Source: Capronia americana (taxonomy: Eukaryota; Ascomycota; Eurotiomycetes; Chaetothyriales; Herpotrichiellaceae). From it: 64,000 nucleotides of DNA. The stretch covers positions 436,093 through 500,092 of the forward strand of contig JADWQD010000009.1 in NCBI GenBank assembly GCA_016110215.1, read 5' to 3'. Of the stretch, positions 40,901 through 52,255 are shown piece after piece (position 1 is the stretch's first letter; each line of letters begins with the position of its first letter). A program made the position numbers and the translations under genes. The notes under the pieces are model-generated. The model was not told the DNA's origin, did no database searches, and was given only the letters and a program-made list of their open reading frames with translations.

Positions 40901-43285
40901 ATTCCAAGCCTTGTCGAAGTTCGGACACAACAACCTCCCAAACTCAATGATGTAGAAGATGATGATGCCGTTCAGCAAGAAAATGAGAAACACCAAGACC
41001 ACCTTCTCTCGCCACGCCATGCGAACGTCGGGCCGCTTCATCTGGCCAATATAACGCAAGAGGATGGACGGAATCCAGAATGTCAGTGCCCACACCAGGG
41101 ACACCCACGCTTGTCTGCCGGCGGATGTCTTTGTGGACTGGACGTTTCGAGGATCAGCCAGTTCTGGGTCCATTCCTCCAACATAATGGCCGAGGTCTGC
41201 GTCCCAATACGAGTCGTTCTTCTGGTTGTCGCCCTTGGGACCGAGGCCATAATCACCGCCGATGGTACGAGTGGTCCGTGCCATGGTCGGCGCAACCGAC
41301 TTCGCACGTTCTGTAGCTGCACCCAGGAGGTTCTCCCGGCTGTCTTGGACGCTCAGGTTGTCACCCATTGGTGGGAAGAAGCCGCTGCCGTTGTGAGGTG
41401 TGTTTGCAGAGTAGCCAGATGCGAAAGGATTGAGTGGTTCCGCAAAGGGATTGCTCTCGGCATAGCCTTGTTCGACGGGTTTCATGTCAAGCATCGACTC
41501 AGCTTCCCACCAAGCCGATTCCCGCATCCATATGCGTTCCTTCCCAATAATGACTTCACCATTTGTCCAGCCCCGTTCGAGGAGGAAGGTTTCGACACCG
41601 TCCTTGCCGTCCTTGCAGCCGAGCCTGGAGTATCTCGTCACGAACTCCTCCACATCGAAATCGGCGGTGAAGTCGAGTCGCCGGTTCCGGTGGTTCGCCC
41701 ATTCTGGGAGCCTCCAAGCTCGTAATTGTCTCGATACCGCTCCAGCAGACCATGCGGATGTTGCTGACGGCAAGGTTGCCAAAATGCTCGGGGAATCGTC
41801 GGTGGGATGAATGGAAAGCTGGTACCATGCCCTGCTGCTTGCGAGAGTAGTACTAAGGTCAAAACGACCTTTCCGACCAAAATTGAGGCCTTCACCATCG
41901 ACTGGATAAAGCAAGGTGCGAAGGAAACCTCCAGCCTCGGCTTCGGCGCCGATCTTCTGCAGGATTCCTTCCCTTCGATCTCGGTCGTGCTCTCTTTCCC
42001 GGCTAAGGGGCCCGCCTCTGATGCCTAGATCAGCTTCCACCTCTGCCACAGCCGCGTTGGTCTCCTTCAGAACCGAATGACCAGCGGAGACGACTTCAAC
42101 GCCATCGTCCTTCATCTCGGCGTTGATGCCCTGGGTATCATCAAAGACGCTTCGCAAAGCTACAGCCTTCCCGAGTGCCTCGCTAGGCAGTTCAATGATA
42201 GTAAGGCTGACCTCGTCACCTGCCTGAGTGCTGGAGTCAGGCGTGAGAGCACCAGAGCGAAGGTCTGCAGCAATGGCATCATTAGCCTTGGAGAGAACCC
42301 AGTCCACCAAAGCCTCGTACATGCCGGCGATCAGCACTTCGCGGTCGTCGGTGGAGCATTTTTTGGCAAGAACATCGGGCTCCAGTCCGATCAATCCGCC
42401 TACGTCCTGGCATATATCTTCCAACACGTCCGAGTCGACCAAGAATCCAGTTGTCTCTCCCAGTTTCAGCAAGCCGGCGAGGCATGACAACAGTCCGCGG
42501 AAAGCTGACCCCTTGATACCGATCGCCTTCAAAGCAGTTCTAAAGTCCTCTGCCGCTGCGGCATCATCGGCCGTCGGAAGGTAGCTGGGCGGATCGTAAC
42601 ATCCAGATCTGTTCAAAAGCGTATATTTGGACGGATGTTGCAGGCCCAAAAACTCGCGCTCAGCCGGGGTGGATGCTGACGTTAAAAGGTAATAGAAGAC
42701 GTCAAAGGCGCGAAAGCCAGGCTCGGCGGGGATCCTGAGCAGACCTTTCTCTACGTCGATGCCCGAGCCTGATAATGCAAGTGTAAACCCGGTAACTGTC
42801 CCGCCAAGAGTGACAGTGTATTTGGCGGCCAGAGCAGAGTGCCTGAATGTCGCTGGGTTGGAAGGCGTTACGCAGGAGAGAAAGGGTCGAAGCGCTGTCA
42901 GAGCGGCGTACGCGATCTCTGGAGTGGGCAAGGGGACGACTTGCAAGAAGGGCTGAAACAGCGAAGGCGTCGAAGGGTGGAGTGAGCCTAGAATTATACA
43001 TCCATCCTCTGCTCTTCTTCTGGCGTGTTCCCATGCCCTCGAGGCAACATCGGCATCCACCGCGCCACCTACTCGCCCTTGGGCGTCAGGGTTGACTGCG
43101 GTCAGCCAGGTGTTGACGGCGATGCTCGTGCATGAATCCAACTGGTATGTCTGGCCCGAGGCGTAGATGGTGTGCAGGGAGTTGAGGAGGGTAGTCGTCG
43201 AGACTTGGGCTGGCTGCTGAGCCGCTGATCGGGCAGCACCTACGTGGGAGGAATTGTTCGAGTATGTCGAATAACGGTTGGCCAT
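37928..43285 (-). CDS. csmB: Class VII chitin synthase with degenerate myosin-like motor (CsmB type)
   Basis: Two minus-strand exons (43285-39384, 39335-37928) across a 48-nt intron (GTAAGT...CAG) give 1769 residues; the join restores CLPGCFCMYRL. The first 700 residues are related to a myosin motor domain but lack the P-loop GESGSGKT, which separates class VII from class V. Then come a membrane segment, a cytochrome-b5-like region, and the chitin synthase catalytic domain with VDADTNV, EDRYLTT and QRRRW (1383-1387), membrane segments that would form the chitin channel, and a C-terminal DEK_C-like domain. The enzyme polymerises UDP-GlcNAc into chitin at hyphal tips and septa. It is head-to-head with the class V gene. 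The size and order leave little doubt. Confidence 0.95.
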
Positions 43286-45548
43286 CTTGAGGCAAGGTCG
43301 GGCCCCTGTCGAGCAGAAGAGTCGACAGGGCCGTTATGGAACGTCGTAATGGGATGGAATATTGTATCCGATATCCAACAGTCCTTCGTTGTACCTGCAC
43401 CCTTTCTTTTTTGCCCTTCTCCTCGTGGCGTCTTGAATGAAGGGGTTTGACAGGAGTCTCGCTGGAGAACTTTGTCAATGCAGCCCGCGAAACGTGGAAT
43501 CAAAGGTCAGCAAATAACGACAGGCGGATGAATATGAGTCTCTTGGGCAGTTCAATTCAAAAAATGTAAGCGAATGTGATACTGTGTCTGAACGAAGGTG
43601 TGTGTAGAGTGAAGGAGAGCGGTACTGGCAATCGCTCAAGCAGACAGGAGTTCCATCTCGACACCCGCTTGTTATGGCCGTGTATTGACCATTACTGTTA
43701 CAGTATTATGACAGGACAATAAGCATCCCTGCATCGCTCGCAGCGATCCGCAGCCACGGTCAAGCCAGGTCAAGAATAGCAGCCAATCTCCAACGCCACG
43801 CTGCCTCCGGCGCCCATTCTCGGGCAGTTGAGCCCCGGATCTCAAGAGTGATTAACCTTCTCTGGGCCTAAACTGCTCGGGTTGCTGCAGGGGAGTCCGT
43901 GAGGTTAAAGAGTAACAAATCTGCTCCAAGCCAATCATCGCCACCAACAAAAAGTGCTCCAGGGCAACCGGTCGTGGAAAATCACCAAAGCGTGCACGTC
44001 AAGAGCAAACTTGGTACTCGTGCTGATGCACAAGCAGTACGTAAAGGAAGGCATGCACGACGTAAAACGGGCGCCGCAACTTGCTGCTCCGGATGTACGA
44101 GGCTCTTCTCGGCCCTGAGACATGTGCTCAGTGCTCGATAAACACAACATGAAAATACCATCGCGTCTTGTTTCAGTGCGTGCCCACCTCTGCCCACATT
44201 TTCGTGTTCGCCTCAAACAAGCCTGGGCCAGCCAAGTCACATGATCTGACCAGTCAGCTGTGAGTGGGCATGCAACCCTCAGGCTTGGGGCTTTTTTTAC
44301 TGTGAGCTCACCACTCGGCTGTTTGCTGCCCGCTACTGCTCACCTGCAGCTTGCATGCATCACGAACACACTGTCTCAGTTTGGGCTTATCGGAAGCCGT
44401 CATCGTCGGCTTGCGAATTCGTCACACTTTGAGATTCCGAAGATGTGGTCCGTCGTTGTCATCCAGTCGGCAAACGGAGGAGAAAACGTGAGTGTTCAGA
44501 ACCGACTTACTCGGACTGGTGTTACGTACAAATCTCGCATGAGAAAAAGGAGAGCAAATGACGCCAAACGAAAAAGACGGCGTCGTTTGACACCAGGAAA
44601 CTATCGAAGATCTCTTTTCGCAAATCTCATCATTTCATCCTTATTGACGGGTGGGCACCGTCCATAGTGAGGAGTCAGGAGATCTTTAATGTGGGGGATT
44701 ATGCCATGAGTAAGCGAGTCAGTTTTTGTTTTGTTGCTTCGGGAACTCCCAAGTAGGTGTGGCACGTCGCGGTCTCGATATGGCCGCGCAACAAGTCCGA
44801 ATGATGACCTGTACATTAGGAGTACGATGGTTGTGCAGCGCTCCTTTGAGTAAAGCTCGAGCGAAGAAGGTGTACTTCAGTCTGTGCCAGGCTGCAACCA
44901 CCACGAGTGTAATCACCCTATACTTGGGTACGGCGTGCTCTTATACTCTTCTCTTACATATCTGTCAGCACTCGCGCAGATAGTCAAAGATCTCGTGTGT
45001 GAACGGCAGTGGCGCAGCCGGCCGACTGGTCCAATGACCAACCGCCATGTTGGCGAGATCACAACAAAGATGGCCCAAATGGGTAGGAGGCCAGGCACTG
45101 AAAAGATCGCCTTGGCGTGTGTTTGTTGTTCCGGTTGTAAAGACAATACGATCACCGACTGCGCCCCGAATCTCTGGACCGGCAAACGATTTCGCAGGCG
45201 GATCCTCTCCCCTGCGCGGATATCGAAGCCAGTGTTGCTCCTTGTTGTTCAACTCACTTTGACATTGAATTTTCTCAATTGCACTCTTTGCGACGAGTTC
45301 ACGACCTTTCGCTATAATCATTCACTTTGCATTGTTGTTTCTATCGACTGTACTGACGCTCGTTGCTTCGACCTCGCTGCCCCCGAACTCGATCTAATCG
45401 ACCCTTGGAGCCTCCTTGTTTCCACATCGTAACCCTTTTCCCAACCGCCAACATTCGATGAATTGACGACCTGACGGTTGAAACGGTGTGAGAGTCGAGA
45501 CGGCCTGCCTTTGGATATCCTCTGACGCGTCCGGGATTTCTCTACGGA
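43286..45548. promoter_or_regulatory. Bidirectional promoter region between two chitin synthase genes
   Basis: The class VII gene runs left from 43285 and the class V gene runs right from 45549. The 2263 bp between must hold both promoters and 5' UTRs. Open frames here are short and overlap on both strands, with no recognisable product. The arrangement itself is conserved among filamentous ascomycetes. Individual binding sites cannot be assigned from sequence alone. Confidence 0.75.
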
Positions 45549-48500
45549 ATGGCGGCTCGTGGCAATGTCCCTGCTCACCTGCAGGCGTCACTGCCCGCCC
45601 TTCCTCCCCATTTACAATCCGACACTCATTTGACGGCACATCTGGCGAGCCGGTTCCACGTTTCACTGCCAACGGCAAAGTTATCGTCCCAGGCTCTAAT
45701 TTGTCTCAACACATATACTTCGTCGACGCGGGGACCTAATGGCGAAAAAGACGGAAGCGCAATGGGTGAGGCGGAGGAGATGGCTCGAAGAGCGTGGGCA
45801 AGACTGGGAAACAGAGGTGAAGACCAAGCGGTAGTTTTCTTGTAAGCATCATCACTGTCTGGGGACACTTTGTGGAAGCGGATGCTAATTGTGCAACAGT
45901 GGCGAGTCCGGGTCCGGCAAGACGACGGTCAGGTCACATCTCCTTTCGGCCTTCCTCTCATTCTCCTCGACACCACTCTCCTCTAAACTATCTCTTGCCG
46001 CCTTCGTCTTCGATACTTTGACAACGACCAAAACCACCACTACTCAGACAGCCTCTAAAGCCGGCCTGTATTATGAGTTACAATATGACGCTTCTTCCTC
46101 GATACCCACCCTCATCGGAGGCAAGATATTGGACCATCGCCTGGAAAGGAGTCGCATATCACACGTGCCAACCGGCGAACGGAGCTTCCATGTGCTGTAC
46201 TATCTCCTGGCTGGGACAAGCGCGGCGGAAAAGTCACATCTCGGCCTCAATGGGCAGACGAATATCACTACTTCTGGGGCTGGCGGGCTCACAAGGTCCG
46301 CCTCGGTGGCACAGAAGCGATGGAGATACCTGGGTCATCCAACGCAGATGAAAGTGGGCATCAATGACGCCGAAGGCTTCCAGCATTTCAAGACGGCTTT
46401 GCGGAAACTCGAATTTCCCAGGGCAGAGATTGCCGAGATTTGTCAGGTGCTTGCCGCTATTTTGCATATTGGCCAGCTCGAGTTTGGTACAGGGCAGGCT
46501 ACCATGACTGCGGCGGAAGAAAGTGGTGGGTACTCGCACGAAGGTGGCGAGACTGTCACTGTGGTCAAAAACACTGACACACTCGCTCTGGTCGCTGCGT
46601 TCCTTGGTCTGAGCGTGAAGGATCTCGAGGAGAGCATGAGATACAAGACCAAGACCATCCACCGCGAGCGTGTCACCGTCATGCTTGATCCCAAAGGCGC
46701 GAGAGAAAACGCGGACGAACTCGCAACGACGCTGTACTCGCTCCTCGTTGCATATATTATTGAGAGCATCAACCAAAGGATGTGTGCGGCAGAGGACGCG
46801 GTGGCCAACACCGTCTCCATCGTCGACTTCCCCGGCTTTGCAGACCACTCTTCTACCGGCTCGGTCTTGGACCAACTGTTGAACAACGCTGCTAATGAGT
46901 CGCTCTACAACACCTGCTTGCACGGCTTCTTCGAGAAGACGGCCGAGATGCTTGAAAGCGAAGAAGTCAGCGTGCCTGCCACAAGCTACTTTGACAATTC
47001 GGATGCTGTCCGCGGCCTTTTGAAGCATGGCAATGGCCTGCTCGCCATTCTTGATGATCAAACCCGTCGTGGCCGCACAGACACTCAGTTTCTGGAGAGC
47101 TTGCGAAAGCGATTCCAGGATAGGAACAAGGCCATCACAGTTAGCAGCGCAACCACCACGTTGCCTGGGAGCAACTTTGCCACAACAAACCTCGCTGCTT
47201 CATTCACCGTTCGCCACTACGCCGGTGAAGTCGATTACCCTGTCAATAGACTGGTCGAGGAAAACGGCGATGTCGTCTCCGGAGATCTGATGAACATGAT
47301 CAGAGCTACTAAGAGCGACTTTGTTGCTAGCTTGTTCGGTCAAGAAGCCCTCAACACGGTCAGTCACCCCGCCGAAAAGACGGCTATTGTTCAGGCCCAG
47401 GTCAGCTCGAAGCCTTTGCGTATGCCTAGCTTGTCTAGGAAGAAGCATGAACAGTTGCGCCGAATGGGAAGTCGAAGAGCCGACCGGTCTCCTGCGCCGC
47501 AAGAGGAAGGCGAATCGGCCAGCATCCAGGAAGAGGGCAGAACCCGACGAACCAAAGCTTCTGCTACCGGTTTGACGCAGGGTGCAGCAGCCCAGTTCCT
47601 CTCATCTTTGGACAATATCACCAAATCGTTGACCGCACCGAACGTCAACAATTACTTTATATTCTGCTTGAAGCCCAATGACAGGAGAATCGCCAACCAG
47701 TTCGACAGCAAATGCGTCCGACAGCAAGTCCAAATGTTTGGTATAGCCGAAATCAGCCAGAGACTCCGAACAGCCGACTTCAACATATTTCTACCGTTTG
47801 GGGAGTTTCTAGGCCTGACTGAGGCCGACCCTGGCATTGTTGGAAGTGATCGCGAGAAGTCGCAGCTCGTTTTGGACAGCAAGCAGTGGCCTGGAAATGA
47901 AGCAAGAATCGGCAACACCGGCATATTCCTCAGTGAACGCTGCTGGGCAAGCATTGCTCTCACTGGCTCCCAGAGCACCGCTTACTTCGGCGGCGATGTT
48001 CCCACGCTTTCTCGACCCCACACCCCGAGCCTCAACCCTTTCAGTGATTCCAAAGCCCGTCTAGTTCATTCGAACGATGGGACGCCAAACGTCTACGGTG
48101 ACGAGACGAAAGGAGGCGGCTACTTCGGCAATCGAGAACTTGACGCCAAATCCGACGCTGGCGCCTCGGCCTTCAACTCGGGAGACATGTTCCGCAACCT
48201 CGAAACCAAGGAAGAGCTTGCCGAGAAGGGCAACAGGAAAAAGATGGAAGAGGTCGACGTAGTGCCCGTGACCTCCTCCCGGAAGAGATGGCTCGCAATT
48301 GTCTACTTCCTCACCTGGTACCTTCCGGACTTTGCCATCAAGTGGGGCGGTGGCATGAAGCGCAAGGATGTGCGCATCGCATGGAGAGAAAAGTTTGCCA
48401 TTAACATTATGATCTGGATCAGCTGTCTCTTCGTGGCATTCTTCATCGTCGTCTTCCCCCAACTCATCTGTCCGAAACAGGATGTCTATTCTGCAGCTGA

Positions 48501-51307
48501 ATTATCATCACACGACGGCAAGGGGCATCACAGCGCGTATACTGCGATCCGGGGAGTGGTGTTTGACCTAGGCGCTTTTGCGCCTGGTCACTATCCTAGT
48601 ATCATCCCGCAAACGTCGATTGAGAAGTATGCGGGTCTGGATGCGACCGGCCTCTTTCCAGTTCAGGTGTCGGCGCTTTGCCAAGGGAAAGATGGACGAG
48701 TCGACCCTACAGTTCAGCTAGACTACACGACAACCAACATTAGTGGATCCGCTACCGTCATCAGCACCACGGACCCCAACCGTCGTTACCACGACTTTCG
48801 GTATTTTACAAACGACTCTCGCCCCGACTGGTTCTTCGAACAAATGATCTTCTTGAAGGGCAATTACAAGAAAGGCATGGTCGGATACACTCCGCAATAT
48901 GTGCATACTTTAGCGAAAAAGTCGCATGCCATCGCAACCCTGAACAGCCGTGTATACGACTTCACGACATACAACCAAGGTGGACGCACCGTCAGAGCTC
49001 CCCCGGGTGAAAAGCCGCCTTCAGGAGTCGACACCAATTTCATGGATGACAGCGTGGTTGACCTATTCACGCAACGGGCCGGCCAGGACGTCACCAAGTA
49101 TTGGAACGCGCTCAACATCGACCCGGCGTTGAAATCTCGCATGCAGCTTTGTCTGGACAATCTATTCTTCGTGGGAGTGACCGACACTCGAAACTCGGTG
49201 CAGTGTCTCTTCGCTCAGTACATTCTCCTGGCGATTTCGATCCTGCTGTGTACGGTCATAGGCTTCAAGTTCTTCGCTGCTCTTCAGTTCGGAGGGAAGA
49301 ACGTGCCTGAGAACCTGGACAAGTTCGTTATCTGCCAAGTTCCTGCCTACACCGAAGACGAAGAGTCTCTGCGTCGCGCTATAGACTCCGCGGCTCGAAT
49401 GCGATACGACGACAAACGCAAATTGCTCATTGTGGTCTGCGATGGTATGATTATCGGACAAGGAAATGACCGACCAACACCGCGGATTGTTCTTGACATT
49501 ATGGGCGTGGCTGAAACAGTTGATCCGGAGCCATTGAGCTTCGAGTCGCTTGGTGAAGGCATGAAGCAACACAACATGGGCAAGGTGTACTCCGGTCTGT
49601 ACGAAGTACAGGGGCACATCGTCCCCTTCATGGTGGTGGTCAAGGTTGGCAAACCGTCAGAAGTCTCGAAACCCGGAAACAGAGGTAAACGTGACTCCCA
49701 AATGGTCATTATGCGCTTCCTGAACCGCGTTCACTACAACTTGCCTATGAGCCCTCTGGAACTCGAAATGCATCACCAGATCCGGAACATTATTGGAGTC
49801 AACCCGACGTTCTACGAATTCATGCTGCAGATCGACGCTGACACCGTGGTCGCTCCCGACTCGGCTACTCGCATGGTCTCGTCGTTCCTGCGCGACACGC
49901 GGCTGATTGCAGTGTGCGGAGAAACTTCTCTGTCTAACGCCAAGTCGTCCTTCATCACCATGATGCAGGTGTACGAGTACTACATCTCCCACAACCTGAC
50001 AAAGGCATTCGAGTCTCTCTTCGGCTCGGTCACTTGTCTGCCCGGTTGTTTCACCATGTATCGAATCCGAGCCGCCGAGAGCGGCAAGCCGCTCTTCGTG
50101 AGCAAAGAGATTATCGAAGACTATTCCGAGATCCGTGTCGACACGCTGCACATGAAGAACCTGTTGCACCTGGGTGAAGACAGATATCTCACCACGCTGC
50201 TTCTCAAGTATCACTCGAAATACAAGACCAAGTATATCTTCCATGCGCACGCCTGGACCATTGCCCCTGACAGCTGGGCTGTATTCATGTCTCAGCGACG
50301 GCGGTGGATCAACAGTACCGTACACAACTTGGTCGAGCTGTTGCCACTTCAGCAGCTTTGTGGATTTTGCTGTTTCAGCATGCGGTTCGTCGTCTTTCTG
50401 GACCTGCTGTCAACTGTGATCGCCCCGGTAACAGTGGCCTACATTGTTTACTTGATTGTGTTGCTCTCCACTTCCAGCGATGTCATACCTTTGACGGCGT
50501 TCATTCTATTGGGCGCCATCTACGGTTTGCAGGCTATCATCTTCATTATGAGGCGCAAGTGGGAGATGATCGGCTGGATGATTGTGTATATTCTGGCCAT
50601 GCCTGTCTTCTCCCTTGGCCTGCCGCTCTACGCTTTCTGGCATATGGACGACTTCAGCTGGGGTAACACACGGCTGGTGACGGGCGAGAAGGGCAAGCAG
50701 ATCTTGATCACCGACGAGGGCAAATTCGACCCCGAGTCCATCCCCAAGAAGAAGTGGGAAGAGTACCAAGCGGAACTCTGGGACGCCCAGACGCAACGCG
50801 ACGACATTACAGAAGTGTCAGGATACAGCTATGGCACCAAGTCATATCACCCCGCCGGATCAGTCTACGGAGGTGGCAATGCCGGCTACTATGAAAGCAC
50901 CGCGCACCTCATGGCGCCCTCGAGATCTGTCTCGCAGCTCGACATCCATCCACCATCGTATGATCGTGGTTATAGCCAGTCGAGGATGTCGCTGGCGCCT
51001 TCTGACATGATGGCTGGCGGGATGATGGCGGGTGGGCAGTCCGTGGCTGACATGGACATGTCCGACCTGACCGGACTGCCAACTGACGACATGATCTTGA
51101 ACGAGATCCGCGACATCCTGAAGACGGCAGATTTAATGACGGTAACGAAGAAAGGTATCAAACAAGAGCTCGAGCGGCGGTTCAACGTCATCCTCGACGC
51201 GAAGAGGGCGTACATTGGAAGTGGTAAGTTGTGGCACCCATCTGAGCCTCCACCAGACACTAACCTATCTCGCAGCAACCGAAGCGATCCTTTCCGGCCA
51301 ATTGTGA
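45549..51307 (+). CDS. csmA: Class V chitin synthase with myosin motor-like domain (CsmA type)
   Basis: Three exons (45549-45841, 45900-51223, 51276-51307) give 1882 residues. The join at exon 2 creates VVFFGESGSGKTT, a P-loop at 99-107, and the last exon ends the protein with the usual AYIGSATEAILSGQL. Order: myosin-like motor (to about 780), membrane segment, cytochrome-b5-like region, catalytic domain with QIDADTV, EDRYLTT and QRRRW (1563-1567), a cluster of membrane segments, and a DEK_C-like domain (about 1825-1870). The motor-like domain in homologues binds actin and helps place the enzyme at tips and septa. Class V enzymes matter for wall strength and are often needed for virulence in pathogenic moulds. 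Without the two introns the ends would be wrong. Confidence 0.96.
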
Positions 51308-52255
51308 TTTACAGGCATACTCTGGCATTCATTTAGGTAGCGGGTGGTAACCGGAAATCATATGGGGGAGTGTTGCGAAAGAAGGTCAAAATGGGTGGCA
51401 AGATCCTGTACAATGGGAACACTCCTCAGGTCCTCTTAATCATGAGAAATTGGGAGAGGTGTCATGGTCTGGGGGGTCCCCCTTTGGGAAGTTCTCCAAA
51501 AGCGAAAGTGAAAAGGTAATGCATAGAAGCGGGAGTGAGAAGCAGCTGACGTGGATCCTCCCTCGCGGCTATGTAGCTTTGTGGGAGCATTCTCGCCACG
51601 GAAATCCAATCCTGCAAACCAGTCTTTGGTTCTAGAACTTCTTATCGCGAGACTCGACTCGTCTCGTACCTTGGTCGCGTAGGCTGGCTGGTGCCTCTCA
51701 TTGCTCCAGGAGGAAAGAGGCAGAGGGGCACGAGATCAAAGAGCCGAGGGTCCTAGGGCTGCTGAAGGCCTGAAACAAGCTTTGACAAGCTTCCATCGGG
51801 GCCGAAGTTGGTGGAATCCCATGTGCGATGCGGTCATGGCGCGGCCCAATGAGAGGCAGAAGATGATGCGACGCAGGATTGTTCCCTCAGAATGGCCAGC
51901 CAATGTTGGGTGGAAGCAGGTTTTGGAGAATTCCGGCCTTTGATTGCGCGGCCTCTGCTCGAACCTCGTACCTCGTCTTCCCGCCCCAAACGGACGATAA
52001 TGATATGAGGCGTGAACTCTCGCCCAGTTCCAGCTGGCCCAGACTTTGCCACGACGCCCAGCTTTGCCATTGCATCACCCTGCATCTACTCATTAACTGG
52101 GAAGGCAAAGACAGCAACGACGCTGCATCTGCTCACTAACTGGGAAGGTAAAAACAGCAGCGACGCTGTCAGGCTTCTGTGACATTGAAGACGTCTAGGC
52201 TTGAGTAATGCGATAACCGCCATTACATAGACACCGCGACGACCTCGCTACCACC
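51308..52255. other. Spacer with a 43-bp tandem duplication before the PLD gene
   Basis: No supported gene. It holds the 3' UTR of the class V gene and, at its right end, the promoter/5' UTR of the phospholipase D-like gene, including the duplication listed separately. Confidence 0.55.
52082..52167 (+). repeat. 43-bp tandem duplication
   Basis: Copy 1 (52082-52124) and copy 2 (52125-52167) are the same length, directly adjacent and identical at 38 of 43 positions. Each contains AACTGGGAAGG. The five differences are all transitions. It ends 88 bp before the start codon of the next gene. Confidence 0.9.

Noticed and set aside
40787..41725. Plus-strand 312-residue frame inside the class VII chitin synthase
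   Set aside because: Antisense to a well-supported coding exon and without recognisable domains.
46234..47061. Minus-strand 275-residue frame inside the class V chitin synthase
   Set aside because: Antisense shadow of the motor-domain exon.
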